A model generated the notes under the pieces. It was not told the origin of the DNA and did not search any database. It saw only the letters and a program-made list of their open reading frames with translations. Source: Caballeronia sp. NK8 (GTDB lineage Bacteria; Pseudomonadota; Gammaproteobacteria; Burkholderiales; Burkholderiaceae). From it: a stretch of DNA of 64,000 bases. Below are positions 31,305-44,123 of this stretch, piece after piece. Made by a program: the position numbers and the translations under genes. Position 1 is the stretch's first letter. Every line of letters begins with the position of its first letter. The DNA is taken from NCBI RefSeq assembly GCF_018408855.1, contig NZ_AP024322.1:1178001-1242000 (forward strand). Reading direction: 5' to 3'.

Positions 31305-34300
31305 GTGCGTCTGACCTCGATAAAACTCGCTGGCTTCAAGTCCTTCGTCGATCCCACGCATTTTCAGGTCCCCGGCCAGTTGGTCGGCGTGGTCGGACCG
31401 AATGGCTGTGGCAAGTCCAACATCATCGATGCCGTGCGCTGGGTGCTCGGCGAATCGCGCGCCTCCGAGCTGCGCGGCGAATCGATGCAGGACGTGATCT
31501 TCAACGGCTCGACGGCGCGCAAGCCCGGCAGCCGGGCAAGCGTCGAACTCATTTTCGATAACGCCGACGGCCGCGCCGCCGGTCAGTGGAGCAGCTACGG
31601 CGAAATCGCCGTGAAGCGCGTGCTGACGCGCGATGGCACCTCCAGCTACTACATCAACAATCTGCCCGCGCGCCGCCGCGACATTCAGGACATCTTCCTC
31701 GGCACGGGTCTCGGCCCGCGCGCCTACGCGATCATCGGGCAAGGCATGATCGCGCGCATCATCGAGGCGAAGCCGGAAGAGCTGCGCGTGTTTCTCGAAG
31801 AAGCCGCGGGCGTGTCGAAGTACAAGGAGCGCCGTCGCGAGACCGAGAACCGTCTGCATGACACGCGCGAGAACCTGACGCGCGTCGAGGACATCGTCCG
31901 CGAGCTGTCGAACAATCTCGAGAAGCTCGAAGCGCAGGCGGTCGTCGCGACGAAGTACAAGGAATTGCAGGCCGAAGGCGAAGAGAAGCAGCGTCTTCTG
32001 TGGCTCTTGCGCAAGAAGGAAGCGGGCAACGAGGCCGAGCGCCAGCAGCGCGCGATCCGCGAGGCGCAGGTCGAACTCGAAGCGCAGACCGCGCGTCTGC
32101 GCGAAGTCGAGGCGCAACTCGAAACGCTGCGCGTCGCGCACTACAGCGCAAGCGACGCGATGCAGGGCGCGCAAGGCTCGCTGTACGAAGCCAACGCCGA
32201 AGTGAGCCGGCTCGAAGCGGAGATCCGCTTCATCGTCGAATCGCGCAATCGCGTGCGGGCGCAGATTGCCGCGCTCACCGCTCAGCGCGAGCAGTGGCAG
32301 GTGCAGGCGCAGAAGGCGCGCGATGAAATCGATACCGCCACCGATGCCCTCGCCGAAGGCGAAGAGAAGGCCGCGATCGCCCAGGAAAACGCGGCCGCCA
32401 AGCACGACGCGCTGCCCGCGCTCGAAGCCCGCTGGCGCGACGCGCAGGCGCAGTTGAACGACGAGCGCGCAGGCATCGCGCGCGCGGAGCAGGCGCTGAA
32501 GCTCGAAGCGGCGCATCAACGCAACGCGGATCAACAGCTTCAGCAACTGCAGCAGCGTCAGGAGCGGCTCAAGAGCGAAGCGAAAGGGCTGGACGCACCC
32601 GACGAAGCGCATCTCGAAGAGCTGCGCATGCAGCTCGCCGAAAACGAAGAGATTCTCGCCGAAGCGCAAGCGCGTCTCGCCGATGCGCAGGAAACGGTGC
32701 CGCGTCTGGACGCCGGGCGCCGTGAGGCGCAGGAGCGCGTGCAAAAAGAAAGCGCACAGATCCACCAGCTCGAAGCGCGCCTCGCTGCTCTGAAGCAGCT
32801 TCAGGAAAGCGTGCAGACCGAAGGCAAGATTCAGCCGTGGCTCGACAAGCACGAGCTTGGCGCGCTGCCGCGCCTCTGGAAGAAGCTGCACGTCGAGACC
32901 GGCTGGGAAGCGGCGCTCGAATCGGTGCTGCGCGAGCGTCTCGCCGCGCTGGAAGTATCGAATCTGGACTGGGTCAAGGCCTTCGCCACCGATGCGCCGC
33001 CCGCCAAGCTCGCGTTCTATTCGCCGCCCGTCGCGGGCAAGCCGGTCGAGACGGCGCAAGGCCTGCGCTCGTTGCTGTCGCTCGTGCGTATCGACGATCC
33101 GGGTCTGCGCGCCGTGCTCAACGAATGGCTCGCCACGACCTTCGTCGCCGACGACATCGGAGCCGCGCTGGCATCGCGCAATCAGTTGCCGGAGGGCGCC
33201 GCGTTCGTCGTGAAGGCGGGGCATATCGTAACGCGCGTGGGCGTGCAGCTCTACGCGGCGGATTCCGAGCAGGCTGGCATGCTCGCGCGCGCGCAGGAAA
33301 TCGAGAACCTCACGAAGCAGGTGCGCGCGCAGGCGCTGTTGTCCGACGAAGCCAAAGCCAGCGCCGTGCGCGCCGATGCCGCGCACACGCAAGCCTCGCA
33401 GACGCTCGCGGAGGCACGCGCCGCCGCCGAACGCGCGACGCAGCGAGTCCACGCATTGCAGCTCGACGTGCTCAAGCTCGCCCAGGCGCACGAGCGCTAC
33501 ACGCAGCGCAATACGCAGATCGGCGAGGAACTCGAAGAGATCGCCGCGCAGATCGAAGAGCAGCGCGCGTTGCGCGCCGAATCGGAAGCCGCGTTCGAGC
33601 GTCACGATGGCGAGATCGCCCAGTTGCAGGCGCGTTTCGAGGACAACCAGCTTGCGTTCGAATCACTCGATGAAGCGTTGACCAGCGCGCGTCATGAATT
33701 GCGCGAGCTGGAGCGCGCGGCGAGCGACGCGGGTTTCGCGGTGCGCGGCCTGTCCGCGAAGATCGACGAATACAAACGCAACATCGAGACGGCGCACGAC
33801 CAGAGCGAACGCATTGCGGGCGCGCTGGAAGATGCGCGCGCCGAACTCGAAACCATCAACGAGCAGACGGCGCAGACCGGCCTGCACGACGCGCTCGAAG
33901 TGCGCGCGGCGCGTGAGGAATCGCTGCACGCGGCGCGTGTCGAACTGGACGATCTCACTGCGCGGCTGCGTCAGTCCGACGAGCAGCGTCTCATGGCCGA
34001 ACGCTCGCTGCAGCCGTTGCGCGACAGGATCAACGAACTGCAGTTGAAGGAGCAGGCGGCGCGCATCAGCGGCGAGCAGTTCGTCGAGCAGTTGCAGGCG
34101 GCGGGCGTGGACGAAGCCGAACTCGCCGCGAAGCTCACGCCGGACATGAAGCCGTCGTATCTGCAAGGCGAGGTCACGCGCCTGAACAACGCGATCCTCG
34201 CGCTCGGGCCGGTCAACATGGCCGCGCTCGAAGAACTCTCGGCGGCGACCGAGCGCAAGCATTTCCTCGATGCGCAATCGGCCGATCTGAACAACGCCAT

Positions 34301-34820
34301 CGGCACGCTGGAAGACGCGATCCAGAAGATCGACCAGGAAACGCGCGCGCTGCTGCAAGGTACGTTCGACGAGGTGAACCGTCACTTCGGCGAGCTGTTC
34401 CCGCGTCTGTTCGGCGGCGGCCAGGCGAAGCTCATCATGACCGGCGACGAAATCCTCGACGCCGGCGTGCAGGTGATGGCGCAGCCGCCCGGCAAGAAGA
34501 ATTCGACCATTCACCTGCTTTCGGGCGGTGAAAAGGCACTGACCGCCACCGCGCTCGTGTTCGCGATGTTCCAGCTGAATCCCGCGCCGTTCTGTCTGCT
34601 CGACGAAGTGGACGCGCCGCTCGACGACGCCAACACGGAACGTTTCGCGAACCTCGTGCGCGCAATGTCGGCGAAGACGCAGTTCCTGTTCATCTCGCAC
34701 AACAAGATCGCGATGGAAATGGCGCAGCAACTGATCGGCGTGACGATGCAGGAGCAGGGCGTGTCGCGCATCGTCGCGGTGGATATGGAAGCCGCGTCGG
34801 GCTTCGCGCAGAACGGCTGA
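31305..34820 (+). CDS. smc: Chromosome segregation protein SMC
   Basis: The ATPase core of the bacterial condensin that organises and segregates the chromosome, working with ScpA and ScpB. The 1171-residue product has Walker A GPNGCGKSNIID near residue 32, a long coiled coil (about 170-500), a hinge around 510-670, a second coiled coil to about 1000, and the C-terminal head with signature LLSGGEKALTATAL and Walker B FCLLDEVDAPLDD. It starts with GTG at 31305 (RLTSIKLAGFKSF). It heads smc-zipA-ligA, with 178 bp before zipA. Confidence 0.97.
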   Translation: MRLTSIKLAGFKSFVDPTHFQVPGQLVGVVGPNGCGKSNIIDAVRWVLGESRASELRGESMQDVIFNGSTARKPGSRASVELIFDNADGRAAGQWSSYGEIAVKRVLTRDGTSSYYINNLPARRRDIQDIFLGTGLGPRAYAIIGQGMIARIIEAKPEELRVFLEEAAGVSKYKERRRETENRLHDTRENLTRVEDIVRELSNNLEKLEAQAVVATKYKELQAEGEEKQRLLWLLRKKEAGNEAERQQRAIREAQVELEAQTARLREVEAQLETLRVAHYSASDAMQGAQGSLYEANAEVSRLEAEIRFIVESRNRVRAQIAALTAQREQWQVQAQKARDEIDTATDALAEGEEKAAIAQENAAAKHDALPALEARWRDAQAQLNDERAGIARAEQALKLEAAHQRNADQQLQQLQQRQERLKSEAKGLDAPDEAHLEELRMQLAENEEILAEAQARLADAQETVPRLDAGRREAQERVQKESAQIHQLEARLAALKQLQESVQTEGKIQPWLDKHELGALPRLWKKLHVETGWEAALESVLRERLAALEVSNLDWVKAFATDAPPAKLAFYSPPVAGKPVETAQGLRSLLSLVRIDDPGLRAVLNEWLATTFVADDIGAALASRNQLPEGAAFVVKAGHIVTRVGVQLYAADSEQAGMLARAQEIENLTKQVRAQALLSDEAKASAVRADAAHTQASQTLAEARAAAERATQRVHALQLDVLKLAQAHERYTQRNTQIGEELEEIAAQIEEQRALRAESEAAFERHDGEIAQLQARFEDNQLAFESLDEALTSARHELRELERAASDAGFAVRGLSAKIDEYKRNIETAHDQSERIAGALEDARAELETINEQTAQTGLHDALEVRAAREESLHAARVELDDLTARLRQSDEQRLMAERSLQPLRDRINELQLKEQAARISGEQFVEQLQAAGVDEAELAAKLTPDMKPSYLQGEVTRLNNAILALGPVNMAALEELSAATERKHFLDAQSADLNNAIGTLEDAIQKIDQETRALLQGTFDEVNRHFGELFPRLFGGGQAKLIMTGDEILDAGVQVMAQPPGKKNSTIHLLSGGEKALTATALVFAMFQLNPAPFCLLDEVDAPLDDANTERFANLVRAMSAKTQFLFISHNKIAMEMAQQLIGVTMQEQGVSRIVAVDMEAASGFAQNG

Positions 34821-34998
34821 AGCCTCGCGCGTCGCAACAGTTTTGATTGAGTGAAGGGCCGGAAGATGTTCCGGCGGCGTGCGCCAGACGCGGAGTGGCG
34901 CGCATCGGCCAGGCGGCGGCGAGAAGCCGGAACGCGGCGCGATGCGTGCGACAGATCGCGCGGTGCTTCGTAACTTGAAAAAGAATAGTGGAGCCTGC

Positions 34999-36246
34999 AT
35001 GGACGAGTTGACTCTCGGTTTGATTGGAGCCGGAGCCGTGGTGGTGGGCGGCGTGGTCGTGTACAACGCGTGGCAGAGCGCGAAGGTGCGGCGCAAGATG
35101 CCGCGCCCGATGCCCGACGAAGCGGCGGACGCACTTGCCCGCCAGGAAGCGGACGACGAGCAGCCGTTCATCGAGCCCGTGCGTCAGTCGCGCCGCGAGC
35201 CGGTCGCGGGCGACGATGCCGCCGCCGATCAGCCGCGCGACGCGCGCATGGAGCCGAGCTTCGGCAGCGCGAATCCGGCGCCGTCGGTTGCGCCGGCCGA
35301 TACTGCCGTCGATCTTCAGGCCGAGGCGACCTCCGCCAATGGCGCGGCGCAGGAAGCCGAAAGCGACACGGAAGACGAACGTGCCGAACCCGTGATGCCC
35401 GCCGCAACGACGATTTCATCGGCGCCGCCGGCGGTGGTGGATCGCCGTATCGATTGCGTCGTGCCGATTTGTCTCGCCGCGCCGGTCGCGGGCGATCGCG
35501 TGATTCCGCTCGCGCAGCGCCTGCGTCGCGCGGGCACGAAGCCCGTGACGATCGAAGGCAAGAGCGAGGGCGAGAGCGCATGGGAGTTGCCGCGCAACGG
35601 CGTGCGCTATGACGAACTGCGCGCGGCCGCGCAACTGGCGAACCGCAGCGGGCCCCTGAACGAACTCGAATTCTCCGAGTTCGTGACCGGCGTGCAGCGC
35701 TTAGCCGACGCGATCGACGGCGCGCCCGAATTCCCCGACATGATGGAAACCGTCGGCATGGCGCGAGAACTCGACGCGTTCGCCGCGCAATGCGACGCGC
35801 AACTCTCGATCAACATTCTCTCCGACGGTGCGCCGTGGTCCGCGAACTACGTGCAGGCGGTGGCGTCGCAGGACGGTCTCCTGCTGTCGCGCGACGGCAC
35901 GCGTTTCGTGAAGCTCGACGCGAAGCAGAACCCGGTCTTCATGCTCCAGTTCGGCGACACCAACTTCCTGCGCGACGACCTGACCTACAAGGGCGGCCAG
36001 ATGATCACGCTGGTGCTCGACGTGCCCGTCGCCGATGAAGACATCCTGCCGTTCAGGCTGATGTGCGATTACGCGAAGTCGCTGTCGGAGCGCATCGGCG
36101 CGCGCGTCGTCGACGATCAGCGCCGGCCGCTGCCCGAATCGGCGCTGCTCGCCATCGAAAAGCAGTTGATGACGCTGTATGCGAAGCTGGAGCAGGCGGG
36201 CATTCCGGCCGGCTCGCCCGCGACGCGGCGTCTTTTCAGCCAATAG
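34999..36246 (+). CDS. zipA: Cell division protein ZipA
   Basis: Tethers FtsZ to the inner membrane in the divisome. The 415-residue product has an N-terminal anchor (LTLGLIGAGAVVVGGVVVYNA, residues 4-24), a long acidic Pro/Ala linker to about 140, and the FtsZ-binding domain at the C-terminus (DGAPWSANYVQAVASQDGLLLSRDGTRF, then FMLQFGDTNFL and MMTLYAKLEQAGIPAGSP in variant form). ATG at 34999 has GGAG, 6 bases upstream. Its place between smc and ligA is typical of the group. Confidence 0.92.
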   Translation: MDELTLGLIGAGAVVVGGVVVYNAWQSAKVRRKMPRPMPDEAADALARQEADDEQPFIEPVRQSRREPVAGDDAAADQPRDARMEPSFGSANPAPSVAPADTAVDLQAEATSANGAAQEAESDTEDERAEPVMPAATTISSAPPAVVDRRIDCVVPICLAAPVAGDRVIPLAQRLRRAGTKPVTIEGKSEGESAWELPRNGVRYDELRAAAQLANRSGPLNELEFSEFVTGVQRLADAIDGAPEFPDMMETVGMARELDAFAAQCDAQLSINILSDGAPWSANYVQAVASQDGLLLSRDGTRFVKLDAKQNPVFMLQFGDTNFLRDDLTYKGGQMITLVLDVPVADEDILPFRLMCDYAKSLSERIGARVVDDQRRPLPESALLAIEKQLMTLYAKLEQAGIPAGSPATRRLFSQ

Positions 36247-36293
36247 TGCCGCGCCGCGCGCGTTCGACGAACCGCGCTCGCGTCAGAGAATCG

Positions 36294-36318
36294 CGCCCCA
36301 GCCGGGGCGTTTTTCTTT
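36294..36318 (+). terminator. Terminator after zipA
   Basis: CGCCCC and GGGGCG around a 4-base loop followed by TTTTTCTTT, 48 bases after the zipA stop. It may reduce read-through into ligA, whose start is 119 bp further on. Confidence 0.85.
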
Positions 36319-36352
36319 GCGTGCGCGCCGCCGCACCGACGCCCGCAGATAG

Positions 36353-39045
<2,693 letters not shown>

Positions 39046-39080
39046 CGCCGCGCGTTTCGGGCCGCAACGAAATCGAGTGG

Positions 39081-39112
39081 AAGGCCGCTTCGCGAGGAGC
39101 GGCCTTTTCTTT
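39081..39112 (+). terminator. Terminator after def
   Basis: AAGGCCGCT and AGCGGCCTT pair around an 8-base loop, followed by TTCTTT, about 36 bases after the def stop. Confidence 0.85.
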
Positions 39113-39347
39113 ACGCCAGCGTCTTGGTACTGCCGGTGACGTCGGGCTGACGGAACAGGGCGACGTGCTCCGGATTCGCCGACGCTTGCAGACGTCCGTC
39201 GGGCAGGCGCGCGACGACCATCTCGCCGACGCCGGGGCTCATCACGACGACTTCGTCGCGCAGGGCGAGCAGGGCTTCGAGACGTCGTCGGCCGCTTACG
39301 ATCTCCAGACCGGTTCCTGTCTCACGAACGATGATCTCAACTGACAT
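39111..39347 (-). CDS. Small protein resembling a ParB N-terminal segment
   Basis: A 78-residue product of unknown function. Residues 3-33 (EIIVRETGTGLEIVSGRRRL and EALLALRDEV) look like ParB-domain box II, where the typical phrase is G-Y-E-L-I-x-G-x-R-R-x-x-A; the CTPase and HTH parts of ParB are absent. The ATG at 39347 has a strong ribosome site (GAGGGAG), which makes translation likely. It is convergent with def and separated from the pseudouridine synthase by a terminator, so probably has its own promoter. The ParB relation is a pattern impression only. Confidence 0.65.
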   Translation of the reverse strand: MSVEIIVRETGTGLEIVSGRRRLEALLALRDEVVVMSPGVGEMVVARLPDGRLQASANPEHVALFRQPDVTGSTKTLA

Positions 39348-39475
39348 GGCGATTCTCCCTCAATGCCGTTCAACGATGCTGATCCTGCCGTCTTCCACCT
39401 GACCCGGCGTGCATCCGCCTGACAGGTGTATCGGATCGATGATTCATTTTCTTTAATCAGAAAGCGGCAGGAAAC

Positions 39476-39512
39476 AAAAAGGCACGATCGGGACTGCATC
39501 GTGCCCATTTTT
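39476..39512 (-). terminator. Terminator after the pseudouridine synthase gene
   Basis: GGCACGAT (39481-39488) and ATCGTGCC (39498-39505), followed on the minus strand by five T. Two further hairpins lie between it and the stop codon (39513-39528 and 39538-39572). Confidence 0.88.
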
Positions 39513-39584
39513 GTCGCATTTTTGCGACGCAGCATGAGTCCGCACGTACGTTCGGTCGACGTACGCGCGGACGTTTCGGTTTGC

Positions 39585-41453
39585 TTAGAAACTCTCGTTC
39601 GATGCGAGATAGCGCCATTGACCCGGCGGCAGGGCGCCGAGTGCGACGTGGCCCATGCGGACGCGTTTCAGGCCGACGACTTCCAGCCCGACCAGTTCGC
39701 ACATACGGCGAATCTGACGTTTCTTGCCTTCACGCAGCACGAAGCGAAGCTGTTCGCCGTTCTGCCAGCTTACCTGCGCCGTTTTGAGCGGCACGCCGTC
39801 GAGTTCTAGACCGTGACGCAGCAACGCGAGCTGCTCGGCGGGCAGATGCTGATCGACATCGACCGTATGCTCGCCGAAGCGCACGCGCACGAGATATTCC
39901 TTGTCGACTTCCGAATGACCGCCGATCAGTTGCTTCGCGATGCGGCCGTCCTGCGTGAGCACGAGGAGGCCCGTCGAATCGATGTCGAGGCGGCCTGCGG
40001 GCGCGAGCGTGCGCAGATGTCCCGGCGTGAAGCGGATTCCCGAACGGTCCTCGTTCCAGTGATTGGCCTGATTGATGAGCGTCACGGCCGGCTCGTAGCC
40101 GTCTTCCGCCTGTCCCGACACGTAGCCGACCGGCTTGTGCAGCAGGATCGTGACGAGTTGCGATTGCGCGGAGCGCGCGGCGGGCAGCACCTCGATGTTC
40201 TGGGTCGGACGGATGCGCGAGCCGAGCGTGTCGATGACTTCGCCATCGACGAGCACCCAGCCCTTTTCGATCCACTCGTCGGCTTCGCGGCGTGAGCAGA
40301 GGCCGAGTTCCGACATCACCTTGGACAGGCGGACGAGGCCATCGTGATGGTCGCGGTGCTTCGGTGCGGATTCCGCGGCGGGTGTTGCTGGTTTAGCTTC
40401 GGACTTCGGCGAAGGCTTGCGCGTGTCGCTGCGGTCTTCGCGTTTGGCAAACGGGCGGTCGCCATCGTCGCGGCGCGGCGGGCGGGTTCCGGGCGCGCGG
40501 TCCTCGCGAGGTTTGAACGGGCGGTCTTCGGGCGATCTGCGCGCGCCGCGCTCGCCGAATGCGGGGCGCGAATCGTCGCCGCGCGGTTTGAACGGGCGAC
40601 GTTCTTCGCCTGCTGGCGGTCGGCCTTCGAACGACTTGCGCGGTCCGCGCTCGCCGAACGGCGGGCGCGAATCATCGCCACGCGGTTTGAATGGGCGACG
40701 TTCATCGCCTGCCGGCGGACGACCTTCGAACGACTTGCGTGGCCCGCGCTCGCCGGACGGCGGGCGCGAGTCGTCGCCACGCGGTTTGAATGGGCGGCGT
40801 TCATCGCCTGCCTGCGGACGGCCTTCGAACGACTTGCGCGGTCCGCGCTCGCCGAACGCCGGACGCGAGTCATCGCCACGCGGTTTGAATGGGCGACGGT
40901 CATCGCCTGCCTGCGGGCGGCCTTCGAACGACTTGCGCGGCCCGCGCTCGCCTGACGCCGGGCGCGAATCATCGCCACGCGGTTTGAACGGGCGGCGTTC
41001 TTCGCCTGCCGACGGACGGCCTTCGAACGACTTGCGCGGTCCGCGCTCGCCGAACGCCGGACGCGAGTCATCGCCGCGCGGTTTGAACGAGCGACGTTCG
41101 TCGCCTGCCTGCGGACGGCCTTCGAACGACTTGCGCGGTCCACGCTCACCAAACGCCGGACGCGAATCATCGCCACGCGGTTTGAATGGGCGACGTTCAT
41201 CGCCACCCGACGGACGACCTTCGAACGACTTGCGCGGCCCGCGCTCGCCGGACGCCGGACGCGAATCGTCGCCACGCGGCTTGAACGAGCGCGGTTCGCG
41301 CTTGCCCTCCGCCGGCTGGCCCGCGCGCTTCGGACGCGCCTCCTCCGGCGCGCTCGCGCGAGCAGGCTTGCGCCCGGTGGTCGTGCCGGCACGAACCGGG
41401 GAGCGCGTCGCCGATGTGGGACGCGGATGTTTGGCTGTCAGTTTGACGCGCAT
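39585..41453 (-). CDS. RluF-like 23S rRNA pseudouridine synthase with repeat-rich N-terminal extension
   Basis: Isomerises uridine in 23S rRNA. Of 622 residues, only the last ~255 form the enzyme: an S4 RNA-binding domain ([21 protein letters not shown]) and the RsuA/RluB/E/F catalytic domain, with the catalytic Asp in [13 protein letters not shown] and [12 protein letters not shown]. Phrases fit RluF best, but RluB or RluE cannot be excluded. Residues 59-315 are seven copies of a 33-residue Arg/Asp/Gly-rich unit (PRGDDSRP...[13 protein letters not shown]...) plus a shorter eighth; a basic, disordered linker rich in charge follows. The start 6 bases after the glnD stop has only a weak ribosome site. 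Confidence 0.9.
   Translation of the reverse strand: MRVKLTAKHPRPTSATRSPVRAGTTTGRKPARASAPEEARPKRAGQPAEGKREPRSFKPRGDDSRPASGERGPRKSFEGRPSGGDERRPFKPRGDDSRPAFGERGPRKSFEGRPQAGDERRSFKPRGDDSRPAFGERGPRKSFEGRPSAGEERRPFKPRGDDSRPASGERGPRKSFEGRPQAGDDRRPFKPRGDDSRPAFGERGPRKSFEGRPQAGDERRPFKPRGDDSRPPSGERGPRKSFEGRPPAGDERRPFKPRGDDSRPPFGERGPRKSFEGRPPAGEERRPFKPRGDDSRPAFGERGARRSPEDRPFKPREDRAPGTRPPRRDDGDRPFAKREDRSDTRKPSPKSEAKPATPAAESAPKHRDHHDGLVRLSKVMSELGLCSRREADEWIEKGWVLVDGEVIDTLGSRIRPTQNIEVLPAARSAQSQLVTILLHKPVGYVSGQAEDGYEPAVTLINQANHWNEDRSGIRFTPGHLRTLAPAGRLDIDSTGLLVLTQDGRIAKQLIGGHSEVDKEYLVRVRFGEHTVDVDQHLPAEQLALLRHGLELDGVPLKTAQVSWQNGEQLRFVLREGKKRQIRRMCELVGLEVVGLKRVRMGHVALGALPPGQWRYLASNESF
40512..41279 (-). repeat. 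99-bp tandem repeat coding for 33-residue units (7 full copies and a partial eighth)
   Basis: In-frame units begin at 41279 on the minus strand and recur every 99 bases to about 40587; a degenerate copy ends near 40512. Changes between units are confined mostly to the positions after RP (AS, AF, PS, PF) and after GRP (SG, QA, SA, PA). There are no unique spacers, so it is not a CRISPR. Confidence 0.95.
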
Positions 41454-41459
41454 AAATTC

Positions 41460-44045
41460 TCAGGCTGCGATCGCGCGCAGCAGTTCGGTTTCCACCTGGA
41501 TCTGGGTGCGGTTGTTCGACAGGCTCTTGCCGTCGATCAGGAATACGTCCTCGACGCGTTCGCCGAGGGTGTTGATCCGTGCCGCCTGCACGCCGATCCG
41601 GTGTTGCGCCAGCACGCGCGCGATCGAATAAAGAAGGCCCTGCCGGTCGTTGGCCGACACGGACAGGATGTAGTACTGGCCGCGATCGTCGGGACGCAGG
41701 TCCACGCGCGGCGTAATCGGAAACGTGCGGACGAGCCGCGACAAGCGACCCTTCGACGGTTCCGGCAGAATGCGTTCGTCCGCGAGCAGCGCGGCCAGTT
41801 GCTGTTCGACGAGATTGGCGATGTCCCGATAACTCCCGTCGTGATCCGGATGCGCGACGAGGAAATTGTCGAGCGCGTAGCCGTGGCGCGTCGTCGTCAC
41901 GCGCGCATCGAGCACGGACAGGCCGTTCTTGTCGAAATATCCGCAGATGCCGGCGAACAGATCCGGCCGGTCCTTCACGTAGACGAGCACCTGCAGCGCC
42001 GCGCCGATGGGCGAGGGCCGCGCACGCACGATCGGCTCATCGCTCTCGACGTGACGGTAGAGCACGCGCGTCTGCCACGCGATATCGGCCGGATCGTGAC
42101 GCAGAAAATAGCCGACATCGAGTTGATCCCACAAGCGCTTTTGCGCGTGCTCCGGCACGGTTTCGAGCCGCAGGAGCGCGAGCGCGGCTTCCTGACGCGA
42201 CTTGAGTTCCGAGTGCGTGTCCGGCTGCGCGCCGCCCAGCACCGCGTGCGTCGCGCGGAAAAGATCTTCCAGAAGCTTGCCCTTCCAGTTGTTCCAGACC
42301 TTCGGACTCGTGCCGCGGATGTCGGCGACGGTCAGCAGATACAGCGCCGTGAGCCGCCGCTCCGTCTTCACGACCGAGGCGAATTGCTTGATGACTTCCG
42401 GATCGCTCGTGTCCTGTTTCTGCGCGACCTGGCTCATCGTCAGATGCTGCTGCACGAGCCACACGACGAGCTCGGTATCTTCGGCGCCGATGTCATGCTC
42501 GCGGCAGAAGCGCCGGGCGTCGGCCATGCCGAGCGTCGAATGGTCGCCGCCGCGGCCTTTGGCGATATCGTGGAAAAGCGCTGCCACGTAGAGCACCCAC
42601 GGGCGCTCGAAGTTGCCCATCAACTGGCTGCAGAACGGATACTCGTGCGCGTGTTCGGCAATCGCGAAGCGCCGCAGATTGCGCAGCACCATCAGGATGT
42701 GCTGGTCGACGGTGTAGACGTGATAGAGATCGTGCTGCATCTGCCCGACGATGCGCCGGAAATTCAGCAGATAGCGCCCGAGCACGCTCGTCTGGTTCAT
42801 CAGGCGGAACGCGTGCGTGATGCCTTCGGGCTGCTTCAGGATTTCCATGAAGAGCCGGCGGTTTTCGGGATCGCGCCGCCAGTCGCGGTCCATCAGGTCG
42901 CGGGCGTTGTAGATCGCCCGCAACGTGCGGGCGGAAAAGCCCTTGATGCCGCGCGTCTGCTCGTAGAGCAGGAACGCTTCGAGAATCGCGTGCGGCTCGC
43001 GCTCGAAGACATCGTCGCGGGCGATTTCCAGCATCCCTTGCTTCTCGACGAAGCGCCCGGAAATGACGCGGGTGATGCCGCTCGTCGACGGGAAAAGCTG
43101 CGCTTCGACGTTCTGGATCAGGATCGTCGCGAGCTGCGTCACGGCTTTGGCGGCCCAGTAGTAGCGGCGCATCAACTGCTCGCTCGCGCGCTTGGCGGCA
43201 GTCGCCTCGAAGCCGAAGCTCTCCGCGAGCGGCGTCTGCAGGTCGAAGACGAGAATGTCCTGGCGGCGCTTCGCGATCACGTGCAGCCGCGCGCGCAGCG
43301 CCTTCAGGAAGCCTTCGTTGCGGCGCAGTTCACGCGCTTCGCGCTCGGTGATGAGCCCGCGCAAGTCGAGTTCGCGCCAGCTGCTGCCGAAGCCGGCCGC
43401 GCGCGCGATCCACAGAATCAGTTGCAGATCGCGTAGCCCGCCCGGACTTTCCTTGATGTTCGGTTCGAGGCTGTACGGCGTGTCCTGGAATTTCGCGTGC
43501 CGCTGGCGCATTTCCAGCACTTTCGCCTGAAAGAACGCGCGCGGGTCGAGTGTTTCGCGATAGCGCGCCGAGAAGCGCTGGAACAGCTGCGTATCGCCGC
43601 AGATGCGCCGCGCTTCCAGCAGCGACGTCTGCACCGTGATGTCGTTGCCCGCCTCGGCGATGCATTGCTCGACCGAGCGCACGCTGCTGCCGATGTCGAG
43701 CCCCAGATCCCACGCCATGCCGATGAAACGTTCGACGCGGCCGTTCAGTTCGGCATCGTTCGTGTGCGGCGAAGCCTCCGGGAGGAGCACGAGGATGTCG
43801 ACGTCGGAATAGGGCGCGAGCTCGCCGCGCCCATAGCCGCCGACCGCGACGAGCGCGGCGCCGTCGGGCATGTCGCAGGCGGCCCAGGCGCCTTTGAGGG
43901 CGTCGTCGGTGGCGCGGGCGAGGGCGTGCATCAGCGGCTCGACGTTCGAGGTCGCCTCGAAGCGTACGATCAGCGCCGCCTTCGCCGCCTTGTAGGCGGC
44001 GCGCAACGTTTCACAGGGCGTGGCGATGGCGGCAGTGACGCTCAT
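41460..44045 (-). CDS. glnD: Bifunctional uridylyltransferase/uridylyl-removing enzyme GlnD
   Basis: The nitrogen sensor that adds and removes UMP on PII proteins in response to glutamine. The 861-residue product has the nucleotidyltransferase motif [20 protein letters not shown] (69-88), an HD phosphohydrolase domain ([14 protein letters not shown]), and two C-terminal ACT domains that bind glutamine. It lies between map and the pseudouridine synthase on the minus strand; map-glnD is a common arrangement. There are 78 bp between map and glnD. Confidence 0.96.
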   Translation of the reverse strand: MSVTAAIATPCETLRAAYKAAKAALIVRFEATSNVEPLMHALARATDDALKGAWAACDMPDGAALVAVGGYGRGELAPYSDVDILVLLPEASPHTNDAELNGRVERFIGMAWDLGLDIGSSVRSVEQCIAEAGNDITVQTSLLEARRICGDTQLFQRFSARYRETLDPRAFFQAKVLEMRQRHAKFQDTPYSLEPNIKESPGGLRDLQLILWIARAAGFGSSWRELDLRGLITEREARELRRNEGFLKALRARLHVIAKRRQDILVFDLQTPLAESFGFEATAAKRASEQLMRRYYWAAKAVTQLATILIQNVEAQLFPSTSGITRVISGRFVEKQGMLEIARDDVFEREPHAILEAFLLYEQTRGIKGFSARTLRAIYNARDLMDRDWRRDPENRRLFMEILKQPEGITHAFRLMNQTSVLGRYLLNFRRIVGQMQHDLYHVYTVDQHILMVLRNLRRFAIAEHAHEYPFCSQLMGNFERPWVLYVAALFHDIAKGRGGDHSTLGMADARRFCREHDIGAEDTELVVWLVQQHLTMSQVAQKQDTSDPEVIKQFASVVKTERRLTALYLLTVADIRGTSPKVWNNWKGKLLEDLFRATHAVLGGAQPDTHSELKSRQEAALALLRLETVPEHAQKRLWDQLDVGYFLRHDPADIAWQTRVLYRHVESDEPIVRARPSPIGAALQVLVYVKDRPDLFAGICGYFDKNGLSVLDARVTTTRHGYALDNFLVAHPDHDGSYRDIANLVEQQLAALLADERILPEPSKGRLSRLVRTFPITPRVDLRPDDRGQYYILSVSANDRQGLLYSIARVLAQHRIGVQAARINTLGERVEDVFLIDGKSLSNNRTQIQVETELLRAIAA

Positions 44046-44123
44046 GGATGGACCGGACGGTGACGAGGAACGGCGAAGGGATGCGCCCGCGTGCAGCGAT
44101 GGCGGGCGCCGGAAGACGCGGAA

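Noticed and set aside
31281-33605. Open frame of about 770 codons opposite smc
   Set aside because: Shadow of coiled-coil codons on a high-GC strand; smc is certain.
40512-41279. Possible CRISPR array
   Set aside because: Tandem units with no unique spacers and full coding continuity.
40417-41631. Long open frame on the plus strand opposite the pseudouridine synthase repeat (about 400 codons)
   Set aside because: The repeat unit is a multiple of three and high in GC, so the opposite strand stays open. It has no start signal and mirrors the repeat.
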